Part shown: piece by piece, positions 32,950-41,857 of the stretch
Layout: every line of letters begins with the position of its first letter
Position numbering within the stretch: the stretch's first letter is position 1
Assembly: GCA_028718545.1 (NCBI GenBank)
Contig: JAQULT010000013.1
Span: forward strand, 1 to 41,915
Length of the DNA: 41,915 nt
From: Fidelibacterota bacterium
Lineage (GTDB): Bacteria > Fidelibacterota > Fidelibacteria > Fidelibacterales > Fidelibacteraceae
Reading direction: 5' to 3'
Program-made: the position numbers and the translations under genes
The notes under the pieces: model-generated
Databases searched by the model: none
Seen by the model: only the letters and a program-made list of their open reading frames with translations
What the model was told of the DNA's origin: nothing

Positions 32950-34433
32950 AAACTTATCCATCCTGTGATTAAATATAAGACAGCGGCAATCCCTGCACTG
33001 AGCAGCGCATAGGGGATCTGCGTATTGACATGGTCGATATGATCGCAGGCCGAGGCCATGGAGGCAACCATCGTGGTGTCCGAAATGGGAGAACAATGGT
33101 CACCAAAAACCCCGCCGCCCAGGACCGCGGAAACCGCCAGCGGAAGACTGACGTTAAGGTCCGTCGCCAGGGGAACGGCCAACGGGATCATCAGCGCAAA
33201 GGTACCGAAACTGGTGCCCGTAGAGAAAGCGATAAAGGCTGCTGTAATAAAGATCATCAGGGGCACAAGCGCCGCGGGCAGCGCACCGGAAAGCCCCTGC
33301 GCAACAAAGGCGCCCGTTCCCAGCGATTTGCAGGTTGCGCCCAGCGAAAAGGCCAACATCATCAGCAGTGCCAGTGATATCATGCCGCCGGCGCCTTTCA
33401 GGATCAGCTCCATGATCTCTTTGCCGGAGATGATCTTCTGCACCCGGTACAGTATCCCGGCCAGGGCAATTGCCAGGGTAACGGACCAGAAGACCGCTGT
33501 GGATCCCGAGCCTTCCGCCAAAATGCCGAGAATGCCGTATTCCTGCAACGCAGCGGTAAAGGCGATTCTTGTCCCCGCGGCAAGCGATAATTCGCGCAAG
33601 GCCGTAATGATCAGCGCGAGGGGCATAAAAAGGCTCATAACAATTATGGGAATGATCATATTCCGGGCACGTTTCTTAATGCCTTCGGGCGGCTTGATGG
33701 CGGTCAGATTTTCGTCCATCATGGGTGTCGCTCCGTCCGGAAGCAATTTACCTTCTTCGCGGACCCGTTTTTCGGCGCGCCGCATCTTTTTGAAATCGAG
33801 CGGGGTCAGGATAAAGAAAAGTACGGAAAGCACCGCAATAATGGAATAGAAATTCAAGGGGATGGATTGCAGCAGCACACCGGTGGCGTTGCGGACACCC
33901 TGGGTGGCCAGCAGTCCGATCGTGAAAGCACCCCAGGCATTCAGGGGGATCAGCATGCAGACGGGAGCGGAAGTCGAGTCAGCGATATAGGCAAGTTTTT
34001 CCCTGGAGATTCCCAGTTTATCATAGAGCGGCCGGCATACGGAACCCACGATCAGGATTTTGATGCTGGATTCGATAAAAATGACCACACCCAAGCCCCA
34101 TGCGAGCAAATGCGCACCTTTCCGGCCTTTGATCCATTTATTGTTCATGACATAATTGACAAAACCGTCGATACCGCCGGAGCGCTGCGTAAGGGTGATC
34201 AGACTTCCCACCATGGCCGAGAACAGAATCACCTGGGTATTGCCGGGATCCTGAAAGACCGCAACCAGTGAAGCAAGCATTCCACTCAGCCCGCGTAAGG
34301 GGTTCCAGGCGCTCAAAATAGTCCAGCCCAACCAGATCCCCGCAGCAAGCGAAAGGAAAACCTGCCGGGTTTTTATTGCAAGCCCGATCGCAAGCAAGGG
34401 AGGCAATACGGATAACCAGCCATACGTGTCCAT
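32946..34433 (-). CDS. nhaC: Na+/H+ antiporter, NhaC family
   Basis: The 495-residue protein has about eleven or twelve transmembrane segments. Characteristic stretches are SAMVGSLITLTQRSGG, the VVIFIESSIKILIVGSVCRPLYDKL region, a conserved polar STSAPVCMLIPLNAWGA, and near the end FGDHCSPISDTTMVASMASACDHIDHV, the NhaC family signature. Members exchange sodium for protons or transport organic acids. A GGGAG site precedes the ATG. It begins a two-gene unit with the UbiA enzyme. The 177-base gap upstream is AT-rich and holds a TATAAC that may be a -10 element. Confidence 0.93.
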   Translation of the reverse strand: MDTYGWLSVLPPLLAIGLAIKTRQVFLSLAAGIWLGWTILSAWNPLRGLSGMLASLVAVFQDPGNTQVILFSAMVGSLITLTQRSGGIDGFVNYVMNNKWIKGRKGAHLLAWGLGVVIFIESSIKILIVGSVCRPLYDKLGISREKLAYIADSTSAPVCMLIPLNAWGAFTIGLLATQGVRNATGVLLQSIPLNFYSIIAVLSVLFFILTPLDFKKMRRAEKRVREEGKLLPDGATPMMDENLTAIKPPEGIKKRARNMIIPIIVMSLFMPLALIITALRELSLAAGTRIAFTAALQEYGILGILAEGSGSTAVFWSVTLAIALAGILYRVQKIISGKEIMELILKGAGGMISLALLMMLAFSLGATCKSLGTGAFVAQGLSGALPAALVPLMIFITAAFIAFSTGTSFGTFALMIPLAVPLATDLNVSLPLAVSAVLGGGVFGDHCSPISDTTMVASMASACDHIDHVNTQIPYALLSAGIAAVLYLITGWISL

Positions 34434-34610
34434 GAATTTTTCTCCCGTTTGTTTGCTTAAAATAAAAAACCGCTCCCGTGCCTGTTATAATAGAATAAAA
34501 TATCAAAAAATAAAAACAGAAAATCCATACAAAACCAAAACAACAGGTTTGTAAAACGTTTTATGTTTTAAAATTCCGAGAACTAAAGCAGACAGGATGT
34601 CAGAATTTCG

Positions 34611-36833
34611 TTATTCAGGCGGCTGGAAAAGCACTTTCAGGATATAGACGACCTCCTGATCGTGCCATTGCTGATCGGCGCCGAGAACGGATTTGACGGT
34701 CTTCGCCTGAAAAACGACCTCGGTGAAGCCTGCCTGATACACTTGTCCGCTTGTGGGATTAAGGGTAAAGGTGCTTCCGCTGCCGATCGTCGGATAAATA
34801 TAATCGGTGCTGGCCATATTCACGATCTCCGCATTACCGCCCAGAAATTCCTGCCACTCCCATTTCCAGCCTTCGGAAGTGGTTTTGTTGACAAGCAACT
34901 TGCCGGGTTCATGAAATTCAAGGGACAAATTTTCCCATTTCCCCAAAAACGCACCGGATGAAAGGTGCACGATCAATCGGCAGGTAATATAATCTCCAAG
35001 ATCCGTTGCATCTTGTTCAATGCTCAGGATCTCTACGGGTTTATAGCCGCTGACGGTGGCGTTGCAGGACACCATCAGATTATTCCCGTGTTCTCCGAGC
35101 GCTCTTCCATAAATCTTTTGACTGAAGCTAATCTTACGGGTTTCCTGTGTGCCGATAGACAGCTTGATCTTTGCATTTAGATCATTGTCCTTACTTTCGT
35201 TGACGAGGAGAATGTTCGCGTCACGCTCATGATGGGCGGCGGCCGGCGTTTTTATGAGAGAGCAGTAGGCATTTTGGTTAGGCAGAATCTCACAAACGTA
35301 TTCATGATCGACATACAAAAAGGCACGGATACCATCCGGAAGTTCAAGTGGCTCGATCTTGAGAAGGGAAGGCAGCTCGCTGTTTTCGCTTACACCGACC
35401 TTAATGATGCGCGCGGAAAGATGCGGCAGTTTTTGAGCGAAAGAAGCGCTGTTCTCACGAAAATTGAGTAAATAGTTGTTTTCCCATTCAAACGAATTGG
35501 ATTTTATCGTCGGGCGGTAATCCAGGGCCATCGGAGTATAATAACCCTGGTATGCCCAGCGGATATAATCGGAATATTCCCTGCCGATCCCCACGCCCTG
35601 CAGTTCGTCTTTGATATAGGTGTCCAGGATGGTTCGGAAATAGGAGCTTGTCGTCTCCCCGCCAAGGATGATCAGGCGGGCAATGTCGGCCTTGCTGCCA
35701 TAACGGTGATTGGCAAGGTAGGATAAAAAACCGCCGGCAATGTACCACTCGGGATCCGTTCTGCAGTCATCCCATGCAAGGTGAAGTTGATCTTCGAGCC
35801 CCTTTTTCGTATAGTCATCCGATTCATAGAATTCCAGATTTGACCACACCATGCGGTCCGCCTGAGTCGCCGTGGCCTCAAGCCACCATTTAGTTGTTAC
35901 AACATTTGTCAGAATCAGGGGAATAGCTGCGGTAGTAAAAACATAATAATAATCCTGAGAAATATGGAGCAATTCATGAGCGCAAGCCGAAGGGAGCGCC
36001 TTCAGGGCCGAACGCGACACTGTCCCACCGCTGCAATGGTTGCTGATATAAATGCTTCCGCGTGCGGTGCTTTGTCCGTCATCGCTTCCCAGGTCAGTTA
36101 CCCAAACGTCAATTTTTGAGCTGGGAAGTTTAAGGTTTTTGGCTTTAAACGCATCATAGGCCTGGTCAAGATAGTCACACATGTCCTGGATATACAGGGG
36201 ATCGTAAAGGTTATCCGAATAGTCCCGCGGACGGTAGTCCGCATCCGCTATCGGCGCGTTTGCCCCGGAGGAACACCAGTAAATATTAAAATGCCGGCTG
36301 CTTGTCCAGTCCGTATAGCCGTGCAGTGTCCAGGGGGAAAGCTTTGTAAGATGCTTAGTCTCAAAGCTTACGGTGTGGGCGGCGCTATCGACAACTACAC
36401 TATCAAAAAGGGACCAGCGCTCCCAGTCGTCCCGGTACCAGGCTGCTCCGATCTTATTGGGAATGTTCCATGGAAGTACCAGCGAGCTGTCGTAATACAG
36501 CGTTATCTTCAAGGGGATATCAAAGGAACTTCCCGAGCTCATTTCTACATTATAGATGTCGTTGAAATGGCGGGTCTCGTCTTGCAGCAGATCCTCATCG
36601 TCCGGTTTGTAGATGCGCAGGATGGTCCCCTCCGGTACGGCATTCGGAGGAATCTCAACCCGGATTTTTCCGCCGAGTGCTATCACGACCGCCGTATCCG
36701 TGCCGGGGATCTCGATCTCCAGCAGCTTCTTTCCCTTTGCTAGTTCCGGGAACAGTACGTCGCAGGAAAAGAAAAAAAGCAGCGTTATAACGAAAAGAAG
36801 AATGTTTGAAAATTTCGAAATGTTTTTTTTCAT
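34611..36833 (-). CDS. Large lipoprotein with ZU5-like domain and HExxH metalloprotease motif
   Basis: The 740-residue protein has a signal peptide ending FFFSC (Cys24, Asp at +2), so it is probably a lipoprotein. Residues about 50-165 resemble a ZU5-type beta domain (GGKIRVEIPPNAVPEGT ... KHLTKLSPW). Residues 180-440 include HELLH at 286-290 and WWLEATATQ with Glu319, the layout HExxH-x28-E of gluzincin-like zinc peptidases. The C-terminal 300 residues are beta-rich and unassigned. No named peptidase family was recognised. The gene is flanked by non-coding sequence on both sides and is probably monocistronic. Substrate unknown; activity is inferred from the motif only. Confidence 0.7.
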   Translation of the reverse strand: MKKNISKFSNILLFVITLLFFFSCDVLFPELAKGKKLLEIEIPGTDTAVVIALGGKIRVEIPPNAVPEGTILRIYKPDDEDLLQDETRHFNDIYNVEMSSGSSFDIPLKITLYYDSSLVLPWNIPNKIGAAWYRDDWERWSLFDSVVVDSAAHTVSFETKHLTKLSPWTLHGYTDWTSSRHFNIYWCSSGANAPIADADYRPRDYSDNLYDPLYIQDMCDYLDQAYDAFKAKNLKLPSSKIDVWVTDLGSDDGQSTARGSIYISNHCSGGTVSRSALKALPSACAHELLHISQDYYYVFTTAAIPLILTNVVTTKWWLEATATQADRMVWSNLEFYESDDYTKKGLEDQLHLAWDDCRTDPEWYIAGGFLSYLANHRYGSKADIARLIILGGETTSSYFRTILDTYIKDELQGVGIGREYSDYIRWAYQGYYTPMALDYRPTIKSNSFEWENNYLLNFRENSASFAQKLPHLSARIIKVGVSENSELPSLLKIEPLELPDGIRAFLYVDHEYVCEILPNQNAYCSLIKTPAAAHHERDANILLVNESKDNDLNAKIKLSIGTQETRKISFSQKIYGRALGEHGNNLMVSCNATVSGYKPVEILSIEQDATDLGDYITCRLIVHLSSGAFLGKWENLSLEFHEPGKLLVNKTTSEGWKWEWQEFLGGNAEIVNMASTDYIYPTIGSGSTFTLNPTSGQVYQAGFTEVVFQAKTVKSVLGADQQWHDQEVVYILKVLFQPPE

Positions 36834-37066
36834 TTTTCACTCCCTGTTCCCGAACATATCGGGGAAAGAAAATCATTTCATAATAAATTAGGATTACACT
36901 TCCCGAAGCAGCAGACACCGCAACAGGTTATGCGTTCCGTCAAGCATTCATGATAAAGCACCGCCTCGCGATGCAGAACAAAAATTTACCAGGTATAATA
37001 CAGTTAATTAAATATAATGAATTTTATGAAAAACAGGAATACAATTTTACATGCGGTAAGTTTATG

Positions 37067-37756
37067 CTAATACCTGAGAGACTGCGCGCCCAGGACAAAC
37101 TCATAGATATGCCCCGCGGCATTCCAGGCGACAGGCAGCCAAACCAGGTTGATCAGCGCAAGAATGCCATAGGTCAATACGGTATCGGGCCAGATACTTT
37201 GCGGGAAGGCCAGAAGATAGGAAACAATAAACACATCCACTTCAAACAGAAAAATTCCCAGCCGCGATCCGCGTGTGATCTCTGCGCTTTGCCGTAAGGT
37301 TTTGATCGCCGGGATCTCTTTGTCGATCAGAAGGTATTCCGCAAAATAAAATGCCAGCAACAGCAGAAGACCGGGAACAATAAAGAGCAGCAGACCAAGA
37401 CCGACAAGCAGATACTTCAGCAGCATCAGACCCAAATACGCCGGGAAGAGGCGGATCTTGCGCTTCATATAGGGCAGAATCGCCTCTCCGCGCAGCACGG
37501 CCAGCACCAGTGTGACAACAAAAAAATTCAGACAAAGTGCCAAAAGAAGGAAAGCCCCCATCCACGATAAAATATCGAAGGAAAGATATTCCCAGGACCG
37601 TTCCAGCATCAGGATCTCGTCAATCCCCGCCGCTTTCAGTTTGATATTGGCTGCGATATCCGAGAAGGACAGCAGGAGCGTCAGGAATGCAAAAGCCCAG
37701 AGGTGTTTTTGCATTTTTTGCCAGCCGTAACGGAACGCGGGAAGAAGGGTGAACAT
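37067..37756 (-). CDS. Multi-pass membrane protein, DUF975/YciC-like
   Basis: The 229-residue protein has about five or six hydrophobic helices. Typical pieces are SWMGAFLLLALCLNFFVVTLVLAVL, YLLVGLGLLLFIVPGLLLLLAFYFAEYLLIDKE and a following AxxxS region (TLRQSAEITRG). The VPG...L...FYFAEYLLIDKE stretch recalls the DUF975/YciC and GlpQ-membrane-domain group, whose function is poorly known. It is divergent from the alcohol dehydrogenase gene with 60 bases between them. The 36834-37066 gap downstream, before the lipoprotein gene, holds no supported gene. Confidence 0.65.
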   Translation of the reverse strand: MFTLLPAFRYGWQKMQKHLWAFAFLTLLLSFSDIAANIKLKAAGIDEILMLERSWEYLSFDILSWMGAFLLLALCLNFFVVTLVLAVLRGEAILPYMKRKIRLFPAYLGLMLLKYLLVGLGLLLFIVPGLLLLLAFYFAEYLLIDKEIPAIKTLRQSAEITRGSRLGIFLFEVDVFIVSYLLAFPQSIWPDTVLTYGILALINLVWLPVAWNAAGHIYEFVLGAQSLRY

Positions 37757-37816
37757 AAAAATTCCTTTTTTTCTGCCGAGAAGATATGGTAAATTCTCTT
37801 AAAACAGGAGGAAAAA

Positions 37817-38974
37817 ATGCACGAATTCACCTTACATATTCCCACGAAATTTGTTTTTGGCAACGGTGCTTTTCAGCGTGCCGGCAAAGAAATAAGAAAA
37901 AAAGCCGAAAAAGTCCTGATTGTCTGTTCTTCCGGCAGTGTCATCCGGCTCGGACATCTGGATGCGCTGCTAAACCAGTTTGAGGTGGCGAGGGTGCGTG
38001 CAGATGTATATGACAAGGTCATGCCCAATCCGCGTGTATCGATGATCGATGCCGGCGGTCGGCTGGCAAAGACCCTGCACGTTGATGCCATCGTCGGTTT
38101 TGGCGGCGGCTCCGCCATGGATGCCGCAAAGGGCGTTGCTGTTGTTGCCAGGAATGATGCATCTATCTGGGATTACTGTGCCGGGCAAAAAACCACGCAC
38201 CAATCCCTGCCGGTTATCTGCATCCCCACCCTGAGCGCAACCGGTTCGGAAGGCAATGCTTTTGGCGTGGTGACACATGACGAGACCCTGGATAAAAGCG
38301 GTTTTGTCTGTTACGGCGCACGCCCGGTGCTCTCGATCATTGACCCGGAACTGACCCTTTCCGTGCCGCGGGACTATTTGCTGGACGGGGCGGTCGATAT
38401 CATAACCCATGCAACGGAAGCTTATTTTTCTTCCCGGCACGAAGGCGTTTTAAACGATAAAATGTCCCTGTCCATCACGGCCACCGTTCTAGAAATGTTG
38501 GAGCGTTTAATAAAAGATCCCGCGGACGCCGATGCGCGGGCCGCTTTTGCCTGGGCATCTACCGTTGCGCTGATCGGCATTAACGAGTCCGGCCGCGAAG
38601 GGCCGCATACCATTCATGTGATCGAACACGCTCTCAGCGGCATGTTCGATATCTCGCACGGACGCGGACTGGCCCTGATCTTCCCGAAATATCTGACAAT
38701 GTTCAAAACGGTAATTGCGGACAGGCTGATCCCCTTCGGTCGCATTTTTGACCCGGCCGCGGGAACGCCCGAAGAAGGAATCGCCGCATTTACTCAATGG
38801 CTGAAGTCTATCGGCCGTGATTTAAAATTTGCCGATCTGGGAATAGCGGAAACAGCAATCCCGGCGCTGGCGGACTCGGTGCTTCGGGTTGCGGCTAACC
38901 GCCACGGTCAGATCAGCGCACCGGCACCAATGGGAAAAAAAGAAATCGAAGCGCTTTACCGTATGTGCCTCTGA
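37817..38974 (+). CDS. NADP-dependent metal alcohol dehydrogenase, YqhD/BdhA type
   Basis: The 385-residue group-III alcohol dehydrogenase has an N-terminal nucleotide-binding half with GFGGGSAMDAAKG (about 94-106) and an all-helical metal-binding half. The predicted ligands are Asp194, His198, His267 and His281, which match by position the metal ligands known for E. coli YqhD. Such enzymes reduce aldehydes (butanal, furfural, lipid-derived aldehydes) with NADPH. The AGGAGG ribosome site is strong. It stands alone between a divergent membrane gene and the convergent yidC operon, sharing a terminator with the latter. The iron/zinc choice and substrate are not visible. Confidence 0.9.
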   Translation: MHEFTLHIPTKFVFGNGAFQRAGKEIRKKAEKVLIVCSSGSVIRLGHLDALLNQFEVARVRADVYDKVMPNPRVSMIDAGGRLAKTLHVDAIVGFGGGSAMDAAKGVAVVARNDASIWDYCAGQKTTHQSLPVICIPTLSATGSEGNAFGVVTHDETLDKSGFVCYGARPVLSIIDPELTLSVPRDYLLDGAVDIITHATEAYFSSRHEGVLNDKMSLSITATVLEMLERLIKDPADADARAAFAWASTVALIGINESGREGPHTIHVIEHALSGMFDISHGRGLALIFPKYLTMFKTVIADRLIPFGRIFDPAAGTPEEGIAAFTQWLKSIGRDLKFADLGIAETAIPALADSVLRVAANRHGQISAPAPMGKKEIEALYRMCL

Positions 38975-38997
38975 TCCTTACGGAAAGATGAAAATAA

Positions 38998-39025
38998 AAA
39001 AGGGCAGTACAAAGACCGCCCTTTT
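38998..39025. terminator. Bidirectional terminator
   Basis: AAAAGGGC (38998-39005) pairs with GCCCTTTT (39018-39025) around a 12-base loop. An A-rich tract on the left gives a U-run for the minus-strand yidC operon, and it can also stop the convergent dehydrogenase transcript. Confidence 0.8.
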
Positions 39026-39046
39026 GCCGTATCGGAATATATGTAA

Positions 39047-40795
39047 TTATTTCTTCGTTCTGGCTTTTACGGGTTTTGCCGGATGCGTGGCGGTGAAATC
39101 CTTTTCAACCTGCTTGTTGATCACGTATTTTTGCTGAAGAATGGTCAGCAGATTAAAGACCAGATAATAAAGCACCAGCCCCGAGGGGAATTGATAAAAC
39201 AGGAAGAACATCATGGCAGGCATCAGCCAGAGCATCATTTTTTGCTGCTGTGCCTGCTGCGGATTTGCCGCCGCTCCGCTTCCGGACATTTTTTGCTGAA
39301 TGACCATGAGGACGGTCATCAAAATGGGAAGTACATTGAATTCCGAGCCAAGCAGAGGGATATTAAAACCAAAATTGAACAGCGCATCCGGAGCGCTGAG
39401 GTCTTTCATCCAAAGCATGAAAGGCGCAGCACGGAATTCGATCGCGGTACGGAAGACAATAAACAAACCGTACAGCAAGGGGAGCTGCAGAAGCATCGGA
39501 AGGCAGCCGCCCATGGGATTGACCTTCTCTTCCTTATATAATTCCATGGTCTTTTGCTGAAGAACTTCCTTATTGTTCTTGTATTTCTGCTGCAATTCCT
39601 GGAGCTTGGGCTGGATCATCTGCATGCGTTTCATCGAAGCATAACTCTTGTGGGTAAGCGGATAGGTTGCGATCTTGACCACCAGTGAAATGATCAGGAT
39701 AACGACACCGTAGTTGGGGATAAGGCGGTAGAAGAATTCCATCAGCCAGTGCAGGGCGATCGAAAAGGGCTTAATAATGCGGCCGCCCCAGTTCATGGTC
39801 TTTTCAAGACCGAGACCATAGGAGGCCAGCAGCTTTTTTTCGGCAGGCACAAGGCCGATCCTGAAACTGTCTTCATGATAATTGCTTTTATTCAGCGGCA
39901 TATCAATGCGGGCATATAGGTCGCGCCCGTCTTTAAGCCGGGTCAGCGCGAGTTCCGAACGTACGCCCTTGTTATTCAGAGGAACAATAAAGCCGGAAAA
40001 ATATTTGGACTTGAAAATGACCCAGTCGGTCTGTCCGTCGGTATTCAGGGTCTTGCGTTCATCCACCTTGGCTTTTTGCATTTCGATCTTTGCCAGGGTC
40101 GCGCCCATTTGTGCAAAAACGCCGCTGTACATAATATCATCAGCGGGGTTTTTTTCGGTAATGGCAAAGCCGTCTTCCCAGACAATGCCGTAGCGCAGTC
40201 CGCTCAGCCGCTGAAGATAATCGGAGAACATCAGGTCCAGTGTAAAATCATAACGGTCCGGGAAAAAGGTAAATTTTCTTTCAATACGGATGCCTTCGGG
40301 TGTCAGGGCCAGGAAACGCAGGGATCTTTGCCGGTCGATCCGCAGAGTATCCCCGTGCTGCATGGATCCGATTTCGGGACAGTCAAAGGAGAGAGATTCC
40401 AGCGAGGAGACATCCTGATAAATATTCGTATACACAATATTGAGATTGGCAGCCTCGCTTTCGCGAAGCAGGACCAAAGGTTCCCCGTTCAAATCCCGAT
40501 AGTCAAAAAGCGTATAGCCGCGCACCGTTCCGCCGCCGAGATTGGAAAGGGTCAGCGCATATTTGTCCGTCAAAACGACGACTTCTTTGACATCCGCGGT
40601 ATTACGGGGCTGTATTTCCATGACCGGTTTAACGCGTTCCTGCGGGACTTCCGGTAATGCGGCACTTTCGCTGACGCGGCTTTCCGTCTGCCGGGGTGCA
40701 TTTTCATCTACGGGATTCAGCCAGCGCTGATAATAAGGCATAAAGACGATAATAATACCGATAACGACAAATGCCAGGATGGTTTTTTTGTCCAA
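39047..40795 (-). CDS. yidC: Membrane protein insertase YidC
   Basis: The 582-residue Gram-negative type insertase has an N-terminal membrane anchor (about 6-22), a large periplasmic beta domain (about 60-345) and a C-terminal five-helix insertase core, with GVVILIISLVVKIATYPLTHKSYASMKRMQ, KVNPMGGCLPMLLQLPLLYGLF and a basic tail. It inserts proteins into the inner membrane alone or with Sec. The start is TTG: AAGGAG lies six bases upstream and no better codon is near. It ends the rpmH-rnpA-yidD-yidC cluster, 11 bases after yidD. Confidence 0.97.
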   Translation of the reverse strand: MDKKTILAFVVIGIIIVFMPYYQRWLNPVDENAPRQTESRVSESAALPEVPQERVKPVMEIQPRNTADVKEVVVLTDKYALTLSNLGGGTVRGYTLFDYRDLNGEPLVLLRESEAANLNIVYTNIYQDVSSLESLSFDCPEIGSMQHGDTLRIDRQRSLRFLALTPEGIRIERKFTFFPDRYDFTLDLMFSDYLQRLSGLRYGIVWEDGFAITEKNPADDIMYSGVFAQMGATLAKIEMQKAKVDERKTLNTDGQTDWVIFKSKYFSGFIVPLNNKGVRSELALTRLKDGRDLYARIDMPLNKSNYHEDSFRIGLVPAEKKLLASYGLGLEKTMNWGGRIIKPFSIALHWLMEFFYRLIPNYGVVILIISLVVKIATYPLTHKSYASMKRMQMIQPKLQELQQKYKNNKEVLQQKTMELYKEEKVNPMGGCLPMLLQLPLLYGLFIVFRTAIEFRAAPFMLWMKDLSAPDALFNFGFNIPLLGSEFNVLPILMTVLMVIQQKMSGSGAAANPQQAQQQKMMLWLMPAMMFFLFYQFPSGLVLYYLVFNLLTILQQKYVINKQVEKDFTATHPAKPVKARTKK

Positions 40796-40806
40796 AATGA
40801 TCTCCT

Positions 40807-41034
40807 TTAGTGATGTTCCCGCCGGGGGACCGGATCATAGCCACCGGGATGCAGGGGATGGCATTTCAGGATCCGTTTAATGCTGAGCATGGATCCCTTC
40901 AGGACTCCATGTTCCACCAGGGCTTCGTAACTGTAATGCGAACAACTGGGATAAAAACGGCAGCTGCGGGGTTTGTAAGGGGACAGGGCCCGCTGATAAA
41001 AACGGATCAATGCTAATAAAATTCGTTTAATCAT
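40807..41034 (-). CDS. yidD: Membrane protein insertion efficiency factor YidD
   Basis: This small amphipathic protein of 75 residues begins [19 protein letters not shown] and carries the family signature [15 protein letters not shown]...[25 protein letters not shown]. It assists membrane insertion at the inner face of the inner membrane. The ATG at 41034 is preferred over a GTG eight codons upstream, and it overlaps the end of rnpA by eight bases. Confidence 0.95.
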   Translation of the reverse strand: MIKRILLALIRFYQRALSPYKPRSCRFYPSCSHYSYEALVEHGVLKGSMLSIKRILKCHPLHPGGYDPVPRREHH

Positions 41035-41356
41035 GCTGTAATTGTATCCGGATATCACTTTCGATGCCGCACAGGGAATCCGATTCCGGAAAACGTTTTA
41101 TAATAAGGCCGTAAATACGTTCAGGGGAAAAATGATCTTTATTGCGCCGGTAGGTTTCCCGAAGATAGCGCTTCCCGCGATTCCGGATAACCGCACCTTT
41201 TACATGGCGCGCAACGGTAAAGAGGATCTGCCGCTTTTCTGCCGGAAGTGATACGATATTGACGTAGCGCCCCTTGTTCCATTCCCCTTTTTCAAATAAG
41301 CGCGAGATCGCTTTTTTATCTTTCAGGATCTCGGATTTTCTTAAACGCGCATTCAT
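41027..41356 (-). CDS. rnpA: Ribonuclease P protein component
   Basis: The 109-residue basic protein has the conserved RNA-binding motif [13 protein letters not shown] at 58-70 and an N-terminal [20 protein letters not shown] region. It helps the RNase P RNA cut 5' leaders from pre-tRNAs. The ATG overlaps the rpmH stop by four bases (ATGA), so translation is coupled to ribosomal protein L34. The RNase P RNA gene itself is not in the window. Confidence 0.95.
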   Translation of the reverse strand: MNARLRKSEILKDKKAISRLFEKGEWNKGRYVNIVSLPAEKRQILFTVARHVKGAVIRNRGKRYLRETYRRNKDHFSPERIYGLIIKRFPESDSLCGIESDIRIQLQHD

Positions 41357-41496
41357 TCATCCGAAACGGTAAGGCGTTTACGCCCCTTTTTCCGCCGGGC
41401 AGCCAGAACAGCGCGGCCGGTAGCCGTCTGCATCCGCTTCCGGAAGCCATGTTTGTTTTTCCGCTTTCGATTGCTGGGGTAATATGTTTGCTTCAT
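41353..41496 (-). CDS. rpmH: 50S ribosomal protein L34
   Basis: This 47-codon gene reads [20 protein letters not shown] and continues [22 protein letters not shown], the nearly invariant L34 pattern, with a short VSDE tail. AAGGAG lies seven to eight bases before the ATG. It is the first gene of the rpmH-rnpA-yidD-yidC cluster. In many bacteria dnaA is the divergent neighbour; here a GntR-family gene takes that place. Confidence 0.97.
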   Translation of the reverse strand: MKQTYYPSNRKRKNKHGFRKRMQTATGRAVLAARRKKGRKRLTVSDE

Positions 41497-41534
41497 GTTT
41501 TCTCCTTAAACAGTTCGTTCCGATAAAGCCTTGA

Positions 41535-41563
41535 AATATGTGGGATATTCGACGGAAAAGCAA
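41535..41563 (-). promoter_or_regulatory. Probable promoter of rpmH-rnpA-yidD-yidC
   Basis: On the minus strand TTGCTT (41563-41558) and CATATT (41540-41535) are 17 bases apart, giving a start near 41528 and a leader of about 30 bases. The rest of the 41497-41857 gap is AT-rich (mostly 41600-41770) and has no gene and no clear DnaA box. Confidence 0.5.
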
Positions 41564-41777
41564 CGGTTTTTTTATACATATTCGGGCGATCTTTGGATAA
41601 TAAATATAAAACCAGACAGGCGAAATATACAATCAAAACGAAAAGGAAACGGAAAATCTAAAAATATTTCACAAAATTATAGAAATTTATCAAAGACGAT
41701 TAAGCGCTTATTTCCTGAAGAAAAGGACTGTTTTAGGAAAAAAGATAAAAATATTTTTATAAAAATGAAAAAAAAGC

Positions 41778-41806
41778 TTGCACTTTATCTGTAATGGTGT
41801 TATACT
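41778..41806 (+). promoter_or_regulatory. Promoter of the GntR-family gene
   Basis: TTGCAC (41778-41783) and TATACT (41801-41806) are separated by exactly 17 bases, a near-consensus sigma-70 promoter. The start would be near 41813, about 45 bases before the ATG. Confidence 0.7.
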
Positions 41807-41857
41807 TATGTAGAACACCGGAATAGGGAAGCCGGTAGGAAAGGAAAGCGAAGGCAT

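Noticed and set aside
36950..37297. Open frame (+) beginning in the gap next to the DUF975-like gene
   Set aside because: It overlaps most of the 3' end of the membrane protein gene, has no ribosome site and no motif.
37817..38974. Glycerol-1-phosphate dehydrogenase that would complete an ether-lipid set with the UbiA enzyme
   Set aside because: The metal ligand positions and the GFGGGSAMDAAKG region fit YqhD/butanol dehydrogenase, not the G1P dehydrogenase subgroup.
41497..41857. Replication origin in the rpmH upstream gap
   Set aside because: The gap is AT-rich and the location is classical, but I found no DnaA box there and the divergent gene is a GntR regulator, not dnaA. Not excluded without GC skew.
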